From Gammaproteobacteria bacterium (lineage in GTDB: Bacteria; Pseudomonadota; Gammaproteobacteria; Chromatiales; Chromatiaceae): DNA of 51,822 nt. Shown here one piece after another: positions 17,071-26,900 of the stretch. Location of the stretch: positions 1 to 51,822 of the forward strand of contig JAABSM010000021.1 of assembly GCA_011390365.1 (NCBI GenBank), in the 5' to 3' direction. The number at the start of each line of letters is the position of its first letter. Positions within the stretch are counted from its first letter, which is position 1. A program made the translations under genes and the position numbers. The notes beneath the pieces are model-generated. The model searched no databases. It was not told the origin of the DNA and worked only from the letters and a program-made list of their open reading frames with translations.

Positions 17071-17655
17071 TCAGGTTGACCCGCCCTTGCTAGCCCATAG
17101 CGCGAAGGGTGAGTTGGCGGTGGGTGTCGCGGAGTGGCGGGTATCCCAGCGCCAGTTCCGCGGGGCGAGGTTCTCGAACCATTCCATTACCCCCTGGCTT
17201 TCGACCTCGCCGCCGGCATGTCCAGGATAGGCGATAACGGAGATGACGCCGTCGCTCCTTGGCAGTGTGGCGGCCCCATCCAGGGCCTGAAGGGTGGTGT
17301 CGGGGCGGGTGATGCAGTGTTTGTCGGCGCCGGGCAGGTAGCCGAGGTTGAAGAGGATGGCGGCTACCCGGCCGTGGAGGTCGCGGGGGAGGATCTCGGT
17401 CAGGTGTTCGTGACCTCGGTGGACGAGGGTGACCCGCTCCAGCATCTGATGCGCTTCGAGTCTGGCGCGGGTGGCTTCGATGGCGGCGTGCTGGATGTCG
17501 CAGGCGAAAACCTGGCCTGTTTCGCCGACTTGCTGGGCGAGAAACAGGGTGTCGTGGCCGTTGCCGGCGGTGGCGTCGATGGCGATGTCGCCCGGCCGCA
17601 GGATGCCTGCCAACCGCCGGTGGACCTGATGGGTAAGGGGCGGCGTGCGGGTCAC
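17071..17655 (-). CDS. SAM-dependent methyltransferase, MnmM/YtqB-like (putative tRNA/rRNA methylase)
   Basis: The 194-residue class I methyltransferase has a SAM motif at residues 27-34 (DATAGNGH) and the family-specific FNLGYLPGADK segment. This matches the YtqB family; in Bacillus subtilis YtqB has been assigned as MnmM, which methylates the wobble uridine modification of tRNA. The start is GTG at 17655 with a poor ribosome-binding site. The gene begins 16 nt after the suhB stop on the same strand, and trmJ, another tRNA methyltransferase, lies divergently just beyond suhB. The exact RNA target in this organism is inference. Confidence 0.85.
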   Translation of the reverse strand: MTRTPPLTHQVHRRLAGILRPGDIAIDATAGNGHDTLFLAQQVGETGQVFACDIQHAAIEATRARLEAHQMLERVTLVHRGHEHLTEILPRDLHGRVAAILFNLGYLPGADKHCITRPDTTLQALDGAATLPRSDGVISVIAYPGHAGGEVESQGVMEWFENLAPRNWRWDTRHSATPTANSPFALWASKGGST

Positions 17656-17671
17656 GGCGGCTCGGGGCGAT

Positions 17672-18472
17672 TCAGGCCTTGAGCTGCTCGTTGAGGTGGG
17701 GCTTGAGGGTTTGCAGCATCAGGGTGTGCAGCCGGATGTTGCCGGCGACGGTATTGCCGGTGTTGAAGTAGTCGTCGCCCCCCGCAAGGTCGCTGACCAC
17801 GCCCCCCGCCTCCTTGACCAGCAGCGCGCCGGCGGCGAAGTCCCAGGGCTTGAGGCCGAGTTCCCAGAAGCCGTCGAAACGGCCGGCGGCGACCCAGGCG
17901 AAGTCGAGGGCGGCGGAGCCGGGGCGGCGGATGCCGGCGGTGTCGGCGGTGATCATGTCGCGCAGCATCGCCAGATAGGTGTCGAGGTGACGGCGATCGC
18001 GAAAGGGGATGCCGGTACCGATGATCGCGCCCTTGAGGGTCTTGCGATTGGTGACGCGCAGGCGGCGGTCGTTGAGCATCGCCCCCGAGCCGCGGCTGGC
18101 GCTGAACATCTCGTCGCGGACCGGGTCGAAGACCACGCCGTGTTCCAGCACGCCCTTGCGCCGCAGGGCGATGGAGACGGCGAACTGGGGAATGCCGTGG
18201 AGGTAGTTGGTAGTGCCGTCCAGGGGGTCGATGATCCACTGGAATTCGTTGCCTGCGCTGACGCCGCTCTCCTCGGCGAGGATGGCGTGGTCCGGATAGG
18301 CCTTGCGCAGGGTGTCGATAATGACCTGTTCCGAGGCCTTGTCCACCTCGGAGACGAAGTCGTTATCGCCCTTGCTGGATATGGTGAGGGAGTCCAGGTG
18401 TTCCAGGTAACGGCGCTGGATATTGCCCGCGGCTCGTGCGGCGCGGCTCGCAATGGTGATCATCGGGTGCAT
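17672..18472 (-). CDS. suhB: Inositol-1-monophosphatase SuhB
   Basis: A Mg-dependent phosphatase that in E. coli also joins rRNA antitermination complexes. The start at 18472 gives 266 residues beginning MHPM, as in E. coli SuhB. Metal-binding residues are visible: E67/E68 (AEES), the DPLDGT motif (D82, D85) and the C-terminal WDFAAG. It is divergent from trmJ, a conserved gammaproteobacterial pairing, with 187 nt between them containing an inverted repeat. Confidence 0.95.
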   Translation of the reverse strand: MHPMITIASRAARAAGNIQRRYLEHLDSLTISSKGDNDFVSEVDKASEQVIIDTLRKAYPDHAILAEESGVSAGNEFQWIIDPLDGTTNYLHGIPQFAVSIALRRKGVLEHGVVFDPVRDEMFSASRGSGAMLNDRRLRVTNRKTLKGAIIGTGIPFRDRRHLDTYLAMLRDMITADTAGIRRPGSAALDFAWVAAGRFDGFWELGLKPWDFAAGALLVKEAGGVVSDLAGGDDYFNTGNTVAGNIRLHTLMLQTLKPHLNEQLKA

Positions 18473-18550
18473 GGGCGCGAAGGATATAGCAACCGGGCGC
18501 GGGAGGAAAGAGGTTTTGAGCGGCTTCGCTCTGGTGTAAGCTTCCCGGTG

Positions 18551-18634
18551 GTTAACCACAGAGACACAGATTGCACGGAGATTGGTGCACACCCTGCCTG
18601 TTCTCCGTGATTTCTATGTCTCTGTGGCTGTAAC
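18551..18634. repeat. Imperfect inverted repeat between suhB and trmJ
   Basis: The outer arms at 18551-18570 and 18613-18634 are CCACAGAGACACAGA-type and nearly complementary. Inner arms are 18574-18580 and 18603-18609. It is a known type of dispersed repeat and sits in the shared suhB/trmJ promoter region. Confidence 0.65.
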
Positions 18635-18659
18635 AAAGGACATTCTTGCGGGAAGAGAG

Positions 18660-19400
18660 ATGCTCGGCAATATACGAATCGTACTGGTGGAAACGACCCA
18701 CCCTGGCAATATCGGCGCGGTGGCGCGGGCCATGAAGAACATGTGCCTGGAAAGGCTGGTACTGGTCAACCCCAGGCACTACCCCAGTGCCGAGGCGACG
18801 GCGCGGGCCTCTGGCGCCCATGCCCTGTTGGCCAACGCCCGGGTCTGCGCGAGTCTCGACGAGGCGCTGGCGGGGTGTCGGCTGGCGGCGGGATCTAGCG
18901 CGCGGCTGCGTAGTGTGGAGTGGCCCCAGTACGAACCCCGGGAGTGCGCCGAGCGGCTGCTGGGCGAGGCGGGGCAGGGCGAGGTGGCGCTGGTGTTCGG
19001 GCGCGAGAGTTCCGGCCTGACCAACGCCGAGCTGGATCGTTGTCGGTATCTGGTGCATATCCCCTCCAACGAGGCGTACAGCTCCCTCAATCTATCCCAG
19101 GCGGTGCAGGTGCTGAGTTACGAACTGCTGATGGCCCATCGCGCCGGCAAGGCGATGGTGGAGGAGGAGCGGGAGGTCGTCCCCCTGGAGGAGATGGAGG
19201 GCTTCTACCGCCACCTGGAGCAGGCGATGGAGGAGGTGGGCTTTTCCGATCCCCGGCAGTCCAACAAGCTGCAACGCCGCTTGCGCCGGCTGTTCTTTCG
19301 CGCCCGGCCGGACAAGGATGAACTCAATATCCTGCGCGGGTTCCTGAGCGCGGCGCAGGGGCGCAAGTCGATGCGGCGGAAGGGGGGAGGGGAGGCGTAG
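18660..19400 (+). CDS. trmJ: tRNA (cytidine/uridine-32-2'-O)-methyltransferase TrmJ
   Basis: This SPOUT-class enzyme methylates the ribose of position 32 in the anticodon loop. The 246 residues from the ATG at 18660 contain the family landmarks THPGNIGAVARAMKNM near the N-terminus, VFGRESSGL in the middle and SLNLSQAVQ in the knot region. Upstream in-frame ATG codons would run into the inverted repeat and are less likely. The C-terminal extension (about 175-246) is typical of bacterial TrmJ dimers. Confidence 0.95.
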   Translation: MLGNIRIVLVETTHPGNIGAVARAMKNMCLERLVLVNPRHYPSAEATARASGAHALLANARVCASLDEALAGCRLAAGSSARLRSVEWPQYEPRECAERLLGEAGQGEVALVFGRESSGLTNAELDRCRYLVHIPSNEAYSSLNLSQAVQVLSYELLMAHRAGKAMVEEEREVVPLEEMEGFYRHLEQAMEEVGFSDPRQSNKLQRRLRRLFFRARPDKDELNILRGFLSAAQGRKSMRRKGGGEA

Positions 19401-19411
19401 CACCCTCTGCG

Positions 19412-19586
19412 GAGCGCGCGGCTCGACGCGCGAATGGCTCCTCCCTGGGATCTCGTCACGCCGCTCCCGCGGCGTGACGCATCTTGGGGCGCTCCTGCGT
19501 CCCGTGCCACCCACTCGGCGCGGGAGCGCCGGCGGAGCGGTGTCGCTAGTCGTGTAGAGTGCACTGGCGCGTCAAGCCGCGCGCTC
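19412..19586. repeat. MITE-like element with 20-bp terminal inverted repeats
   Basis: Ends 19412-19431 and 19567-19586 are complementary at 19 of 20 positions. The 175-bp interior contains a perfect palindrome (GTCACGCCG-CTCCCG-CGGCGTGAC) and a second GC-rich stem, both related to the tandem repeats at 38508-38743. The end sequence also occurs singly near 10545 and, altered, near 9994. It fills most of the gap between trmJ and the next gene. Confidence 0.75.
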
Positions 19587-19614
19587 TTCACTCAGCACTC
19601 AGTACACCGCACTC

Positions 19615-21075
19615 TCAACTCCGAATCGCCACGTCCTCCTTGGGTATGCCAAGCCTGTCGGCGAGGCTGGCCATCTCCTCCCGCCTTTGCGGCGGTACCC
19701 CGGCGATGTAGACCAGAAACCGGGTCGGGTCGGAGCGAAAGCCGCGAATCGTATTTTCCAGCTCGCCAAGGTCATCCTTGCGGTAGTGATGGTAGGTGAG
19801 GTTGTCGAGGGCGTCGGTCCAGGCGCGACACAGGCCGTCCATGAACGGGGGTTTGTCGCTGTCGGTGATGCGGATCAGGTGAATCGATTCTGCGTTGTCG
19901 ATGGAGATGGCGTGTTCGGTGAGGCTGCGTATCGGCGCGAAGCCGTCGTCCCAGGCGATGAAGAGCAACGGGCGGGAGGTGTCGCTGGCGAGCACGAAGT
20001 CGCCGTCCGGGCCCTCGATATTGACTGCTTCCGGCAGGTCGAGCCCAGCGAAGACCTCTTCCGAGAAGGCGTCTCCCGCCTTGCGCCTGACCGGCACTTG
20101 CAGGTTGCGGCTGTCGCAGGGGCAGCTGGCGATGGGCAGCATGGTGTGGGCGCCGCTGTCGAGCATCAGACGGATGTGCTGGCCGGCCATGAAGCGCAGG
20201 GTGCTGGTTTTCGGGGTCTGGATGTGGAGCAGGATCAGGTCCTCTTCCAGCGGCTCGGTCTTGCGGATACCGGCGCGAATGGATTGCCAGGGGATGTCGG
20301 TGACCTTTTCCGCCTCCGCCGCCTCCAGCGTCACGTCGGTGACCGCGGTGTTGCAGCACATCAGCAGGTAGCCGATGTTGCTCTCGTGTTCGCTGAGGAT
20401 GTAGTCGTGGTCGCGGATCTTGTGGACCTCGCCCTCCACCAGGCGCGCCTTGCAGGCGCCGCAGTTGCCCTTGGAGCAGCCGTAGTTGACGTAGAGGCCG
20501 GCGCGAATGGCGGCCCCCAGCAGGCTGTCCTGGCCTTCCAGGAAGAAGTCGTGACCGCTGGGCAGGATCTTGATGTGGGCGGCCATGATGCGCATGAAGG
20601 CGTCGCGCATCTGCAAGTGGGCGCTGTCGGCGGCGCTGTGGGTGAAGTCGGCGAAGGCCTCATCGAGCCAATGGGAGAGCTGTTCGATCTCCTGTTTCGG
20701 GTCGCAGTCCGGTTTGGCGCAGATCTCGCCCATGCGGGTCTTGATCTCGTTGATCAGCTGCTCCAGGCGGTTGAGGTCGGTGCGGGCGTGAAACAGGTCC
20801 TGACTGATGTTCTTGAGCCGGGTCACCAGCACCTCGGCGCTGGGGATCGCCTCCTCGTAACGCTTCTTGGGGCGCGCCTTGGCCTTGATGTCGCGCACCT
20901 TCTCCAGCATCGAGTCGTCGGCGAGGTTGATATCCGGGTAGACCTTCATCAGGTCGTTGACGTCGATCTTGCCTTCGAAGGTGTTCAGGTCGCCGTTGCG
21001 GATACGGCGTTGCAGGTCGCCCCGGGAGACGTTGGCCAGACGGGCGGCGCGAGAGGTGGAGAGTAGTTGCGGCAT
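19615..21075 (-). CDS. HTH-like / 2Fe-2S ferredoxin / flavin-reductase-like fusion protein
   Basis: A 486-residue cytoplasmic protein. Residues 1-50 resemble a MerR/excisionase-type helix-turn-helix (STSRAARLANVSRGDLQRR). About 80-150 are predicted helical coiled-coil. About 165-250 form a plant-type 2Fe-2S ferredoxin with ligands C200, C205, C208 and C240 (C241 adjacent). About 255-486 resemble a ferredoxin-NADP-reductase-type module with an HIRLML flavin-site motif. The ATG at 21075 has GGAG upstream. Electron transfer from NAD(P)H through flavin to the cluster is likely. The N-terminal domain suggests DNA or protein binding, so a redox-responsive regulator is possible, but this is inference. 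Confidence 0.8.
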   Translation of the reverse strand: MPQLLSTSRAARLANVSRGDLQRRIRNGDLNTFEGKIDVNDLMKVYPDINLADDSMLEKVRDIKAKARPKKRYEEAIPSAEVLVTRLKNISQDLFHARTDLNRLEQLINEIKTRMGEICAKPDCDPKQEIEQLSHWLDEAFADFTHSAADSAHLQMRDAFMRIMAAHIKILPSGHDFFLEGQDSLLGAAIRAGLYVNYGCSKGNCGACKARLVEGEVHKIRDHDYILSEHESNIGYLLMCCNTAVTDVTLEAAEAEKVTDIPWQSIRAGIRKTEPLEEDLILLHIQTPKTSTLRFMAGQHIRLMLDSGAHTMLPIASCPCDSRNLQVPVRRKAGDAFSEEVFAGLDLPEAVNIEGPDGDFVLASDTSRPLLFIAWDDGFAPIRSLTEHAISIDNAESIHLIRITDSDKPPFMDGLCRAWTDALDNLTYHHYRKDDLGELENTIRGFRSDPTRFLVYIAGVPPQRREEMASLADRLGIPKEDVAIRS

Positions 21076-21195
21076 GGTCGACTCCGGTCTTTCTTGCGTG
21101 GTTTGTCGGCACACTCTACTCGAAGGCCGTCGGGTTGGTAAAGGGGAGGCGCCCTGAATCGCGCCCCGCGACTACCTGCCGCCTTGCCCTTGCGG

Positions 21196-21705
21196 TCAGC
21201 TCGTCACCACCGAGCGCAGATACTTGAACAGCTTGCGCGCGGCGGCCGGGGGCTTTTGCTGCTCCTGCTCTCTGGCCGCCTGGCGGATCAGTTGGCGCAG
21301 GTGTTGCCGATCCGCGTCCGGGGCGATGGTGAGCAGTTCCGGTAGCGCCTTGTCTCCCTCTTCCAGCAGTCGGTCGCGCAGCCGTTCCAGGCGATGAAAG
21401 CGACGGCTCTCCTCCTGGTGGCGATCATCCATGCGGGTGAAGATCGCCTCGATCGCCTCCACGTCGACCTTGCCCAGCAGCTTGCCAAGGCGCTTGCGGT
21501 GGCGCTTGCGGGCGGTCTTCTCCTTGATGCGCAGCGACTCCTCCAGCGCCCCCAGCAGGTCGTCATCGAGGGGGAACTGACTCCACTCCTTGGGGCTTAG
21601 CGCCATCAGACGCCCGCCCAGATCCTGCAAGGCGTGCATCTCGCGCTTGATCTGGCTGCGGCTGGGGCCCTCCCACTCTTCGAATGCTTCTGGTTCCTGA
21701 TTCAT
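21196..21705 (-). CDS. darP: Ribosome biogenesis factor DarP (YjgA, DUF615)
   Basis: DarP binds the late-assembling 50S subunit. The 169-residue highly charged helical protein matches the family in length, start (acidic leader then SRSQIKREMHALQDLG) and C-terminus (ARKLFKYLR). The ATG at 21705 is preceded by AGGA at good spacing; the open frame extends to 22002 only through repeat DNA. In many gammaproteobacteria this gene lies near pmbA; that partner is not present here. Confidence 0.93.
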   Translation of the reverse strand: MNQEPEAFEEWEGPSRSQIKREMHALQDLGGRLMALSPKEWSQFPLDDDLLGALEESLRIKEKTARKRHRKRLGKLLGKVDVEAIEAIFTRMDDRHQEESRRFHRLERLRDRLLEEGDKALPELLTIAPDADRQHLRQLIRQAAREQEQQKPPAAARKLFKYLRSVVTS

Positions 21706-21886
21706 GGTCGATCCTGGGTTTCTGGCGATGTCCTGGAAAGAATACACCACGGAGAACACCGCGCGCACGGAGAATTCAGCACGCCTCCAGTTCTCTGTAG
21801 GGGCGTGCTGTTTCGGGCAAACGTCCAGCCTGCTTGCACTTCCGAGGGATTTTCGCGGGAGCAATGCCCGGAAAACGACTGCGTGC

Positions 21887-22111
21887 TCAATGTCATTAAC
21901 TTTTAAGCCACCATGGCATTCTCCAGGAATGATGCGCCTCATTTCGTGGGTGCGCCCCCCGTTTTTGGTTCCGCATAGGATGTGCCGTCGACCGAGCGGC
22001 AAGGCTTTTTATTCGGCACATCCTATGCCGGCCCGGCGATTTTCGGGCTGCCCCGGAGTCAGGCGCATCAAGGGCGGGAACCTGGCGTGGCGCTTTAGTT
22101 AATGGCATTGA
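21887..22111. repeat. MITE-like dispersed repeat, family B, complete copy
   Basis: A 225-bp element with 14-bp terminal inverted repeats (21887-21900 and 22098-22111, one mismatch). It has a perfect 15-bp internal stem, 21973-21987 with 22014-22028. GCGTGC occurs just outside both ends (21881 and 22114 regions), a possible but not exactly abutting target duplication. A decayed copy is at 3627-3838. No transposase is encoded. Upstream, 21733-21775 carries a further repeat fragment of CCACGGAG type. Confidence 0.85.
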
Positions 22112-22132
22112 CCGCGTGCTTGTGCTAGCGGT

Positions 22133-23038
22133 TCAGCCCATTAAATAGTCTACAAAAATCCCCGCAAAGATACTCATCCCATAGACATTGTTATTGAGAA
22201 AGGCCTTGAAACAGGGATCACGCTCGCGTCCGCGAATCAGCCACTGCTGGCGCAGCGCCGCCGCCGCCGCGCCGGCGAGCCCCAGGTAATAGTAGGGACC
22301 CAGCCCCGCCAGCTGGCCGGCCCAGGCGAGCAGGGCGAGCATCACCAGCTGAAGGATGCCGATCGCCAGACGGTCGTAGTCGCCAAAGAAGACGGCGGTG
22401 GACTTGATGCCGATCTTCAGATCATCCTCCCGGTCCACCATGGCGTACTCGGTATCGTAGATCAGCGCCCAGATCACCGTGGCGATGAAGATAATCCACG
22501 CCAGGTCGGGGATTTCGCCGCGAATCGCGGTAAAGGCCATCGGCGTCGCCCAGCCGAAGGCCATGCCGAGAAATACCTGGGGGAAGTGGGTATAGCGCTT
22601 CATGAAGGGGTAGAGGGTGGCGAGGAGGAGGGCGACCACCGACATCAAAATGGTCAGGGTATTGAGCAGCAGCACCAGCGCGAAGGCGCTGAGCACCAGC
22701 GCGAAAAAGACCCCCACCGCCTCCTTGGGGGAGATCAGCCCGGTGGCCAGGGGGCGGGCCTTGGTGCGCTCCACCGAGCCGTCGAAGTTGCGATCCGCGT
22801 AGTCGTTGATGGCGCAACCCGCTGAACGCATCAGAAACACCCCCAGCGCGAAGATCAGCACCACCCCCCAGGGCGGGTTGCCCTCGCCGGCGATCCACAG
22901 CCCCCACAGCGCCGGCCACAGCAGCAACAGGGTACCGATGGGGCGATGAAAGCGGATCAGCTCCAGGTAGGCGGCCAGACGCTGGCGCGGGGTGAGGGGG
23001 GCGGGGTGGGTCTCAATCGGGGTCTCGATGGGCGTCAT
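22133..23038 (-). CDS. ubiA: 4-hydroxybenzoate octaprenyltransferase
   Basis: This integral membrane enzyme attaches the polyprenyl tail in ubiquinone synthesis. The 301 residues carry many hydrophobic helices and both Asp-rich prenyl-diphosphate sites: NDYADRNFDGSVERTKARPL and DTEYAMVDREDD. The ATG at 23038 is used; a TTG at 23056 would add six residues. It is transcribed away from the HAD phosphatase gene. A MenA-like enzyme at 46590-47468 suggests a second quinone. Confidence 0.95.
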   Translation of the reverse strand: MTPIETPIETHPAPLTPRQRLAAYLELIRFHRPIGTLLLLWPALWGLWIAGEGNPPWGVVLIFALGVFLMRSAGCAINDYADRNFDGSVERTKARPLATGLISPKEAVGVFFALVLSAFALVLLLNTLTILMSVVALLLATLYPFMKRYTHFPQVFLGMAFGWATPMAFTAIRGEIPDLAWIIFIATVIWALIYDTEYAMVDREDDLKIGIKSTAVFFGDYDRLAIGILQLVMLALLAWAGQLAGLGPYYYLGLAGAAAAALRQQWLIRGRERDPCFKAFLNNNVYGMSIFAGIFVDYLMG

Positions 23039-23190
23039 GGCGGAACCAGCGGGCAAACGAAGGTGGCGGTTACTCTAACGCATATCATCCACAATTCAAG
23101 TCCGTTCGCTCGCCACGGGACCTCCCGAAGCGTGTAAAATCGTCCCCCGACTCACTAGCCACCAATTTTCGGACAAATGGGAGCAGCAGT

Positions 23191-23847
23191 ATGCCATTGG
23201 CGATCTTCGACCTCGACAACACCCTGTTAAGCGGCGACTCGGACTACCTGTGGGGCGTCTTCCTCGCCGAACAGGGGGTGGTCGACGGTGAACACTATGA
23301 ACGGGAAAACCAGCGTTTCTATGACGAGTACAAGGCGGGCAAGCTGGATATCTTCGAGTTCCTGCGCTTTTCGCTACGCCCCCTCAAGGAGAACGACCCT
23401 GAACGGATGCGCGAGCTGCGCGCCCAGTATCTACGGGAAAAGATCGATCCGATCATCCCCGATGCCGCCCGCGAGCTGGTGGAGCAACACCGCAAGGCTG
23501 GCGATACGCTGATGATCATCACCGCCACCAACGCCTTCGTCACCGCCCCCATCGCCGAGATCTTCGGGATACCTCACCTCATTGCCACCGAACCGGCGAT
23601 GGTCGACGGTCGTTACACCGGTGAGGTGGCGGGTACGCCCAGCTTTCAGCGGGGCAAGGTGGAGCGGCTTGATCAATGGCTTGAAGCCAATGGCGGCGAC
23701 CTGCGCGGCAGCGTCTTCTACAGCGATTCCCACAACGATTTGCCGCTGCTGGAGAAGGTGGAGCAGCCGGTGGCCGTCGATCCGGACGACATCCTGCGTC
23801 GCACCGCCGAGGAGAGGGGCTGGCGGATACTCTCCCTGCACGGCTGA
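23191..23847 (+). CDS. HAD-IB family hydrolase (SerB-like phosphatase)
   Basis: The 218-residue enzyme has the nucleophile motif FDLDNTLL at residues 5-12, motif II with ITATNAF, and motif III/IV YSDSHNDLPLL. This is the HAD-IB (phosphoserine-phosphatase-like) pattern. The substrate is not evident; related gammaproteobacterial enzymes are annotated as histidinol or phosphoserine phosphatases. It lies divergent from ubiA, and the start has GGGAG upstream. Confidence 0.9.
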   Translation: MPLAIFDLDNTLLSGDSDYLWGVFLAEQGVVDGEHYERENQRFYDEYKAGKLDIFEFLRFSLRPLKENDPERMRELRAQYLREKIDPIIPDAARELVEQHRKAGDTLMIITATNAFVTAPIAEIFGIPHLIATEPAMVDGRYTGEVAGTPSFQRGKVERLDQWLEANGGDLRGSVFYSDSHNDLPLLEKVEQPVAVDPDDILRRTAEERGWRILSLHG

Positions 23848-23959
23848 CGACTCCAGCCGAGGGCCTCACTGGCAATCGCCCATCGCGGGGGGTGCGGTTC
23901 GGCTCCCGAACTGACTTTCGCGACGCTCCCGGTTTGTCCAGGCCCCTGAACCGGGTAGA

Positions 23960-26900
23960 ATGGCCAAGATACCCGTCAGGTACAGGAGAGCGGTCTTGCT
24001 GAGGAAATTTCGGTCGTTGTTTTCAGGGATGCTGTTGGCGGCGGCGATGGCGCTGCTGATCTTTTCTCCATGCGTGCATGCCCAGCCCCTGGAGCGGGCC
24101 ATGCCGATCACCTTCGGCGCGGACGCTTCACCGGATCAGGGGGACAACGATAACCGCCAGGAGATCCTGCTGCGGGTCGCGACAGATGAGGGGCGAACCC
24201 TCTACCTGCGTATCTTCGATCCCGACGTGGGCGGCGCGGTGGATGAGATCATGGGGGAGTGGAATACCGCTACCCGATTTTCGCTGTATGGCGGCGAGAT
24301 CGATATTCGCGCCGAGTACGCGGACGGGGATAACGCGACCGAGGCGGAGATCACGGGCGAGCTTCTTCACCAGCAGGATTTCGCCGAGGACCGGCTCCTC
24401 GACGGGCAGTGGTTCAATCTGGCCGAGTTTCAGGCCAGCCAGGGCCTGGAGAAGGATGGCGACCGGCTGTTCAAATTGGTGGTCGATGGCCTATCCGGTG
24501 ACGACGGCAATATCTTCGATCTCGCGGTGAGCGTGGATAGTCAGCGCAATATCGCGCCCGAGGGGCTGGAGATCTTCAGCTATCTGCCCACCGTGCATGT
24601 GCCCAAAGGCAGTGGACGTTTCGGTGAGGCGCGTTTTTTCGTGCCCGCCGGCGTGGCGGAGATAGCGGTACACAATTTCGACCTGGATCGGGCGTCGGTG
24701 TGGCTGGAGACGCCGTTTCGCCGGCTCGATACGGTCAACGCCTCGGCAAGCGGGGCCTGGGTGGTGGACAAGGTGACCCTCGATCCCTGGGAGCAGGGGA
24801 TGGAGAGCGCCATCAGTCTCGCCGCCTTTCCCAATACGGTGAATGACGCCACCTTCTATGTCACCAGCGCGGATGGTACACCGCTGGCGTTCAACTTTCC
24901 CTTTCGCCTCTTTCCTACCAATCATCGCCCCGAGCCGGCGGTTACCACCACCGTGCTGAACGATTGTCGCGAGGTGGTGTTCGACGCCTCCGCCTCCCGC
25001 GATGCGGATTTCGATCAGCTCTTCTTTGAGTGGCGAATCGGCGACCAGACCCTCTCCGGCAATCCCGTCAGTCACAGCTTCGAGGAGAGCGGCGGCCATC
25101 GCGTGCGGCTGACCGTGCGCGATGGCTCGGGGACGGTGGGCAGTCGCGCCCGCCAGGAGGTGGAGGTCTTTCTCAATCGCCCGCCCAGCGCCGTTATCGA
25201 GGCCCCGGAGCGGGCCATGCCCGGCGAAGAGGTGCGCTTTGACGCGACGGGGTCCCGGGATGAGGATGGCGAGATCAAGGACTATTTTTGGGATTTCGGC
25301 GATGGCGAGAAGGCCACCGGGGTCGCCGTCAGCCATCGCTATGCCCGGCCAGGTTACTATCGGGTGACGCTGCGGGTGGTGGACGATTCGGCCAGCCCCT
25401 GCGCCACCAGCGTCGAGCAGCGCCAGATCTGGGTCAATGCACCGCCCATCGTCATCGCCCCCGCCGACAAGCGCGGCGCGGTGGATGTGCCGGTCTCCTT
25501 CGAGCCGCAACGGGTCTATGATTCCGACTCCCAGGTGGAGAAGTTCCATTGGGATTTCGGCGACGGCAACCGGGCCGAGGGGCGGAGCGTGGCGCATCGC
25601 TTCGCCGCGCCGGGGGAGTACCTGGTTACCCTCGGCGTGGATGACGGCAGCGGCGTTGGCAACAGCCGCGCCGAGGATAGCCTGCGGGTGATCATCAACG
25701 ATCCGCCGCTGCCCGATGCCAACGCCGACAAGCGGATCGCCGCCAATCAGACGGTGCTGTTCGACGGCGGCGGCTCGACGGACCCGGATGGCGAGATCAT
25801 CGCCTATCGCTGGGAGTTCGGCGATAACGCCTCCGCCAGCGGCGCGCAAGTCAAGCACGCCTACGCCGAGCCCGGCGTCTATACCGCCCGCCTGACGGTG
25901 ACCGACGACTCCGGCACCGCCAGCGCGGTGCAATATGACGAGGCCCAGGTGATCGTCAACTTCCCGCCGCTGGCGGTCGCCGGCGAGGATCAGCATTTGC
26001 AGCGCTCCGTGGTGGCGTTCGATGCCGGCGCCTCCAGCGATGAGGATGGCGAGATCATCGCCTATCGCTGGCGCTTCGGCGATGGCCACGAGGGCGAGGG
26101 CGTCGCCCCCAGCCATGTCTACGCCAATCCTGGCGAGTACCCGGTCGATCTGGCGGTGGAGGACGATTCGGCCACCCTCAGCCGTTTCGACGCGGATCGA
26201 CTGGTGGTGCGGGTGAACGCCGGGCCGATCGCCGATCCGGGGCCGCCGGTGTCGGTGGAGCCGGGACAGGTGGTGATCTTCGACGGCTCCGGATCCGCCG
26301 ACGGCGATGGCGTGGTGCAACGCTACCACTGGCGCTTCGGCGATGGCAGCGAGGCGCACTGGCAGCGCATCGGCCACGCCTTCAAGGCCCCCGGCGTCTA
26401 TCCGGTGCGGTTGCGGGTCGGCGACGACTCCGGCCTGGCCGAGGCCTATGATGAGGGCGAGGTGACGGTGGTCGTCAACCAGCCGCCGCGGGCGGTGGTG
26501 CATGCCCCGGAGCGGGTCGCGCCCGGGGATCCGGTGTGGTTCGACGGCGGTGGCTCCCGGGATCCGGATGGCGAGATCGTCGACTGGCGTTGGCGCTTCT
26601 CCGATAACGAGACGCGCGCCGGCGAGGCGCGGGTGGAGCGTCGCTTCGACGCCCCGGGCGTCTACTACGCTGACCTCACCGTGGATGACGGCAAGGGGCT
26701 CGCCAACAGTGTCGCCCACGCCCGCGGCGTGGTCCAGGTCAACCACCAGCCGTTGGCGATTCCCGGCGCGGATGTGGAGAGTTGCGACACCACCCTGCTG
26801 TTCGACGCCAGCGCGTCGGTGGATGGCGACGGCGACGGCCTCAGCTACCACTGGGATTTCGGCGATGGCGCCAGCGCCAGCGGCGCGCGGGTCAGCCACA

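Noticed and set aside
21706-22002. N-terminal extension of darP into the family B element
   Set aside because: The extension is entirely repeat and intergenic sequence, while the ATG at 21705 has a Shine-Dalgarno and matches the family start.
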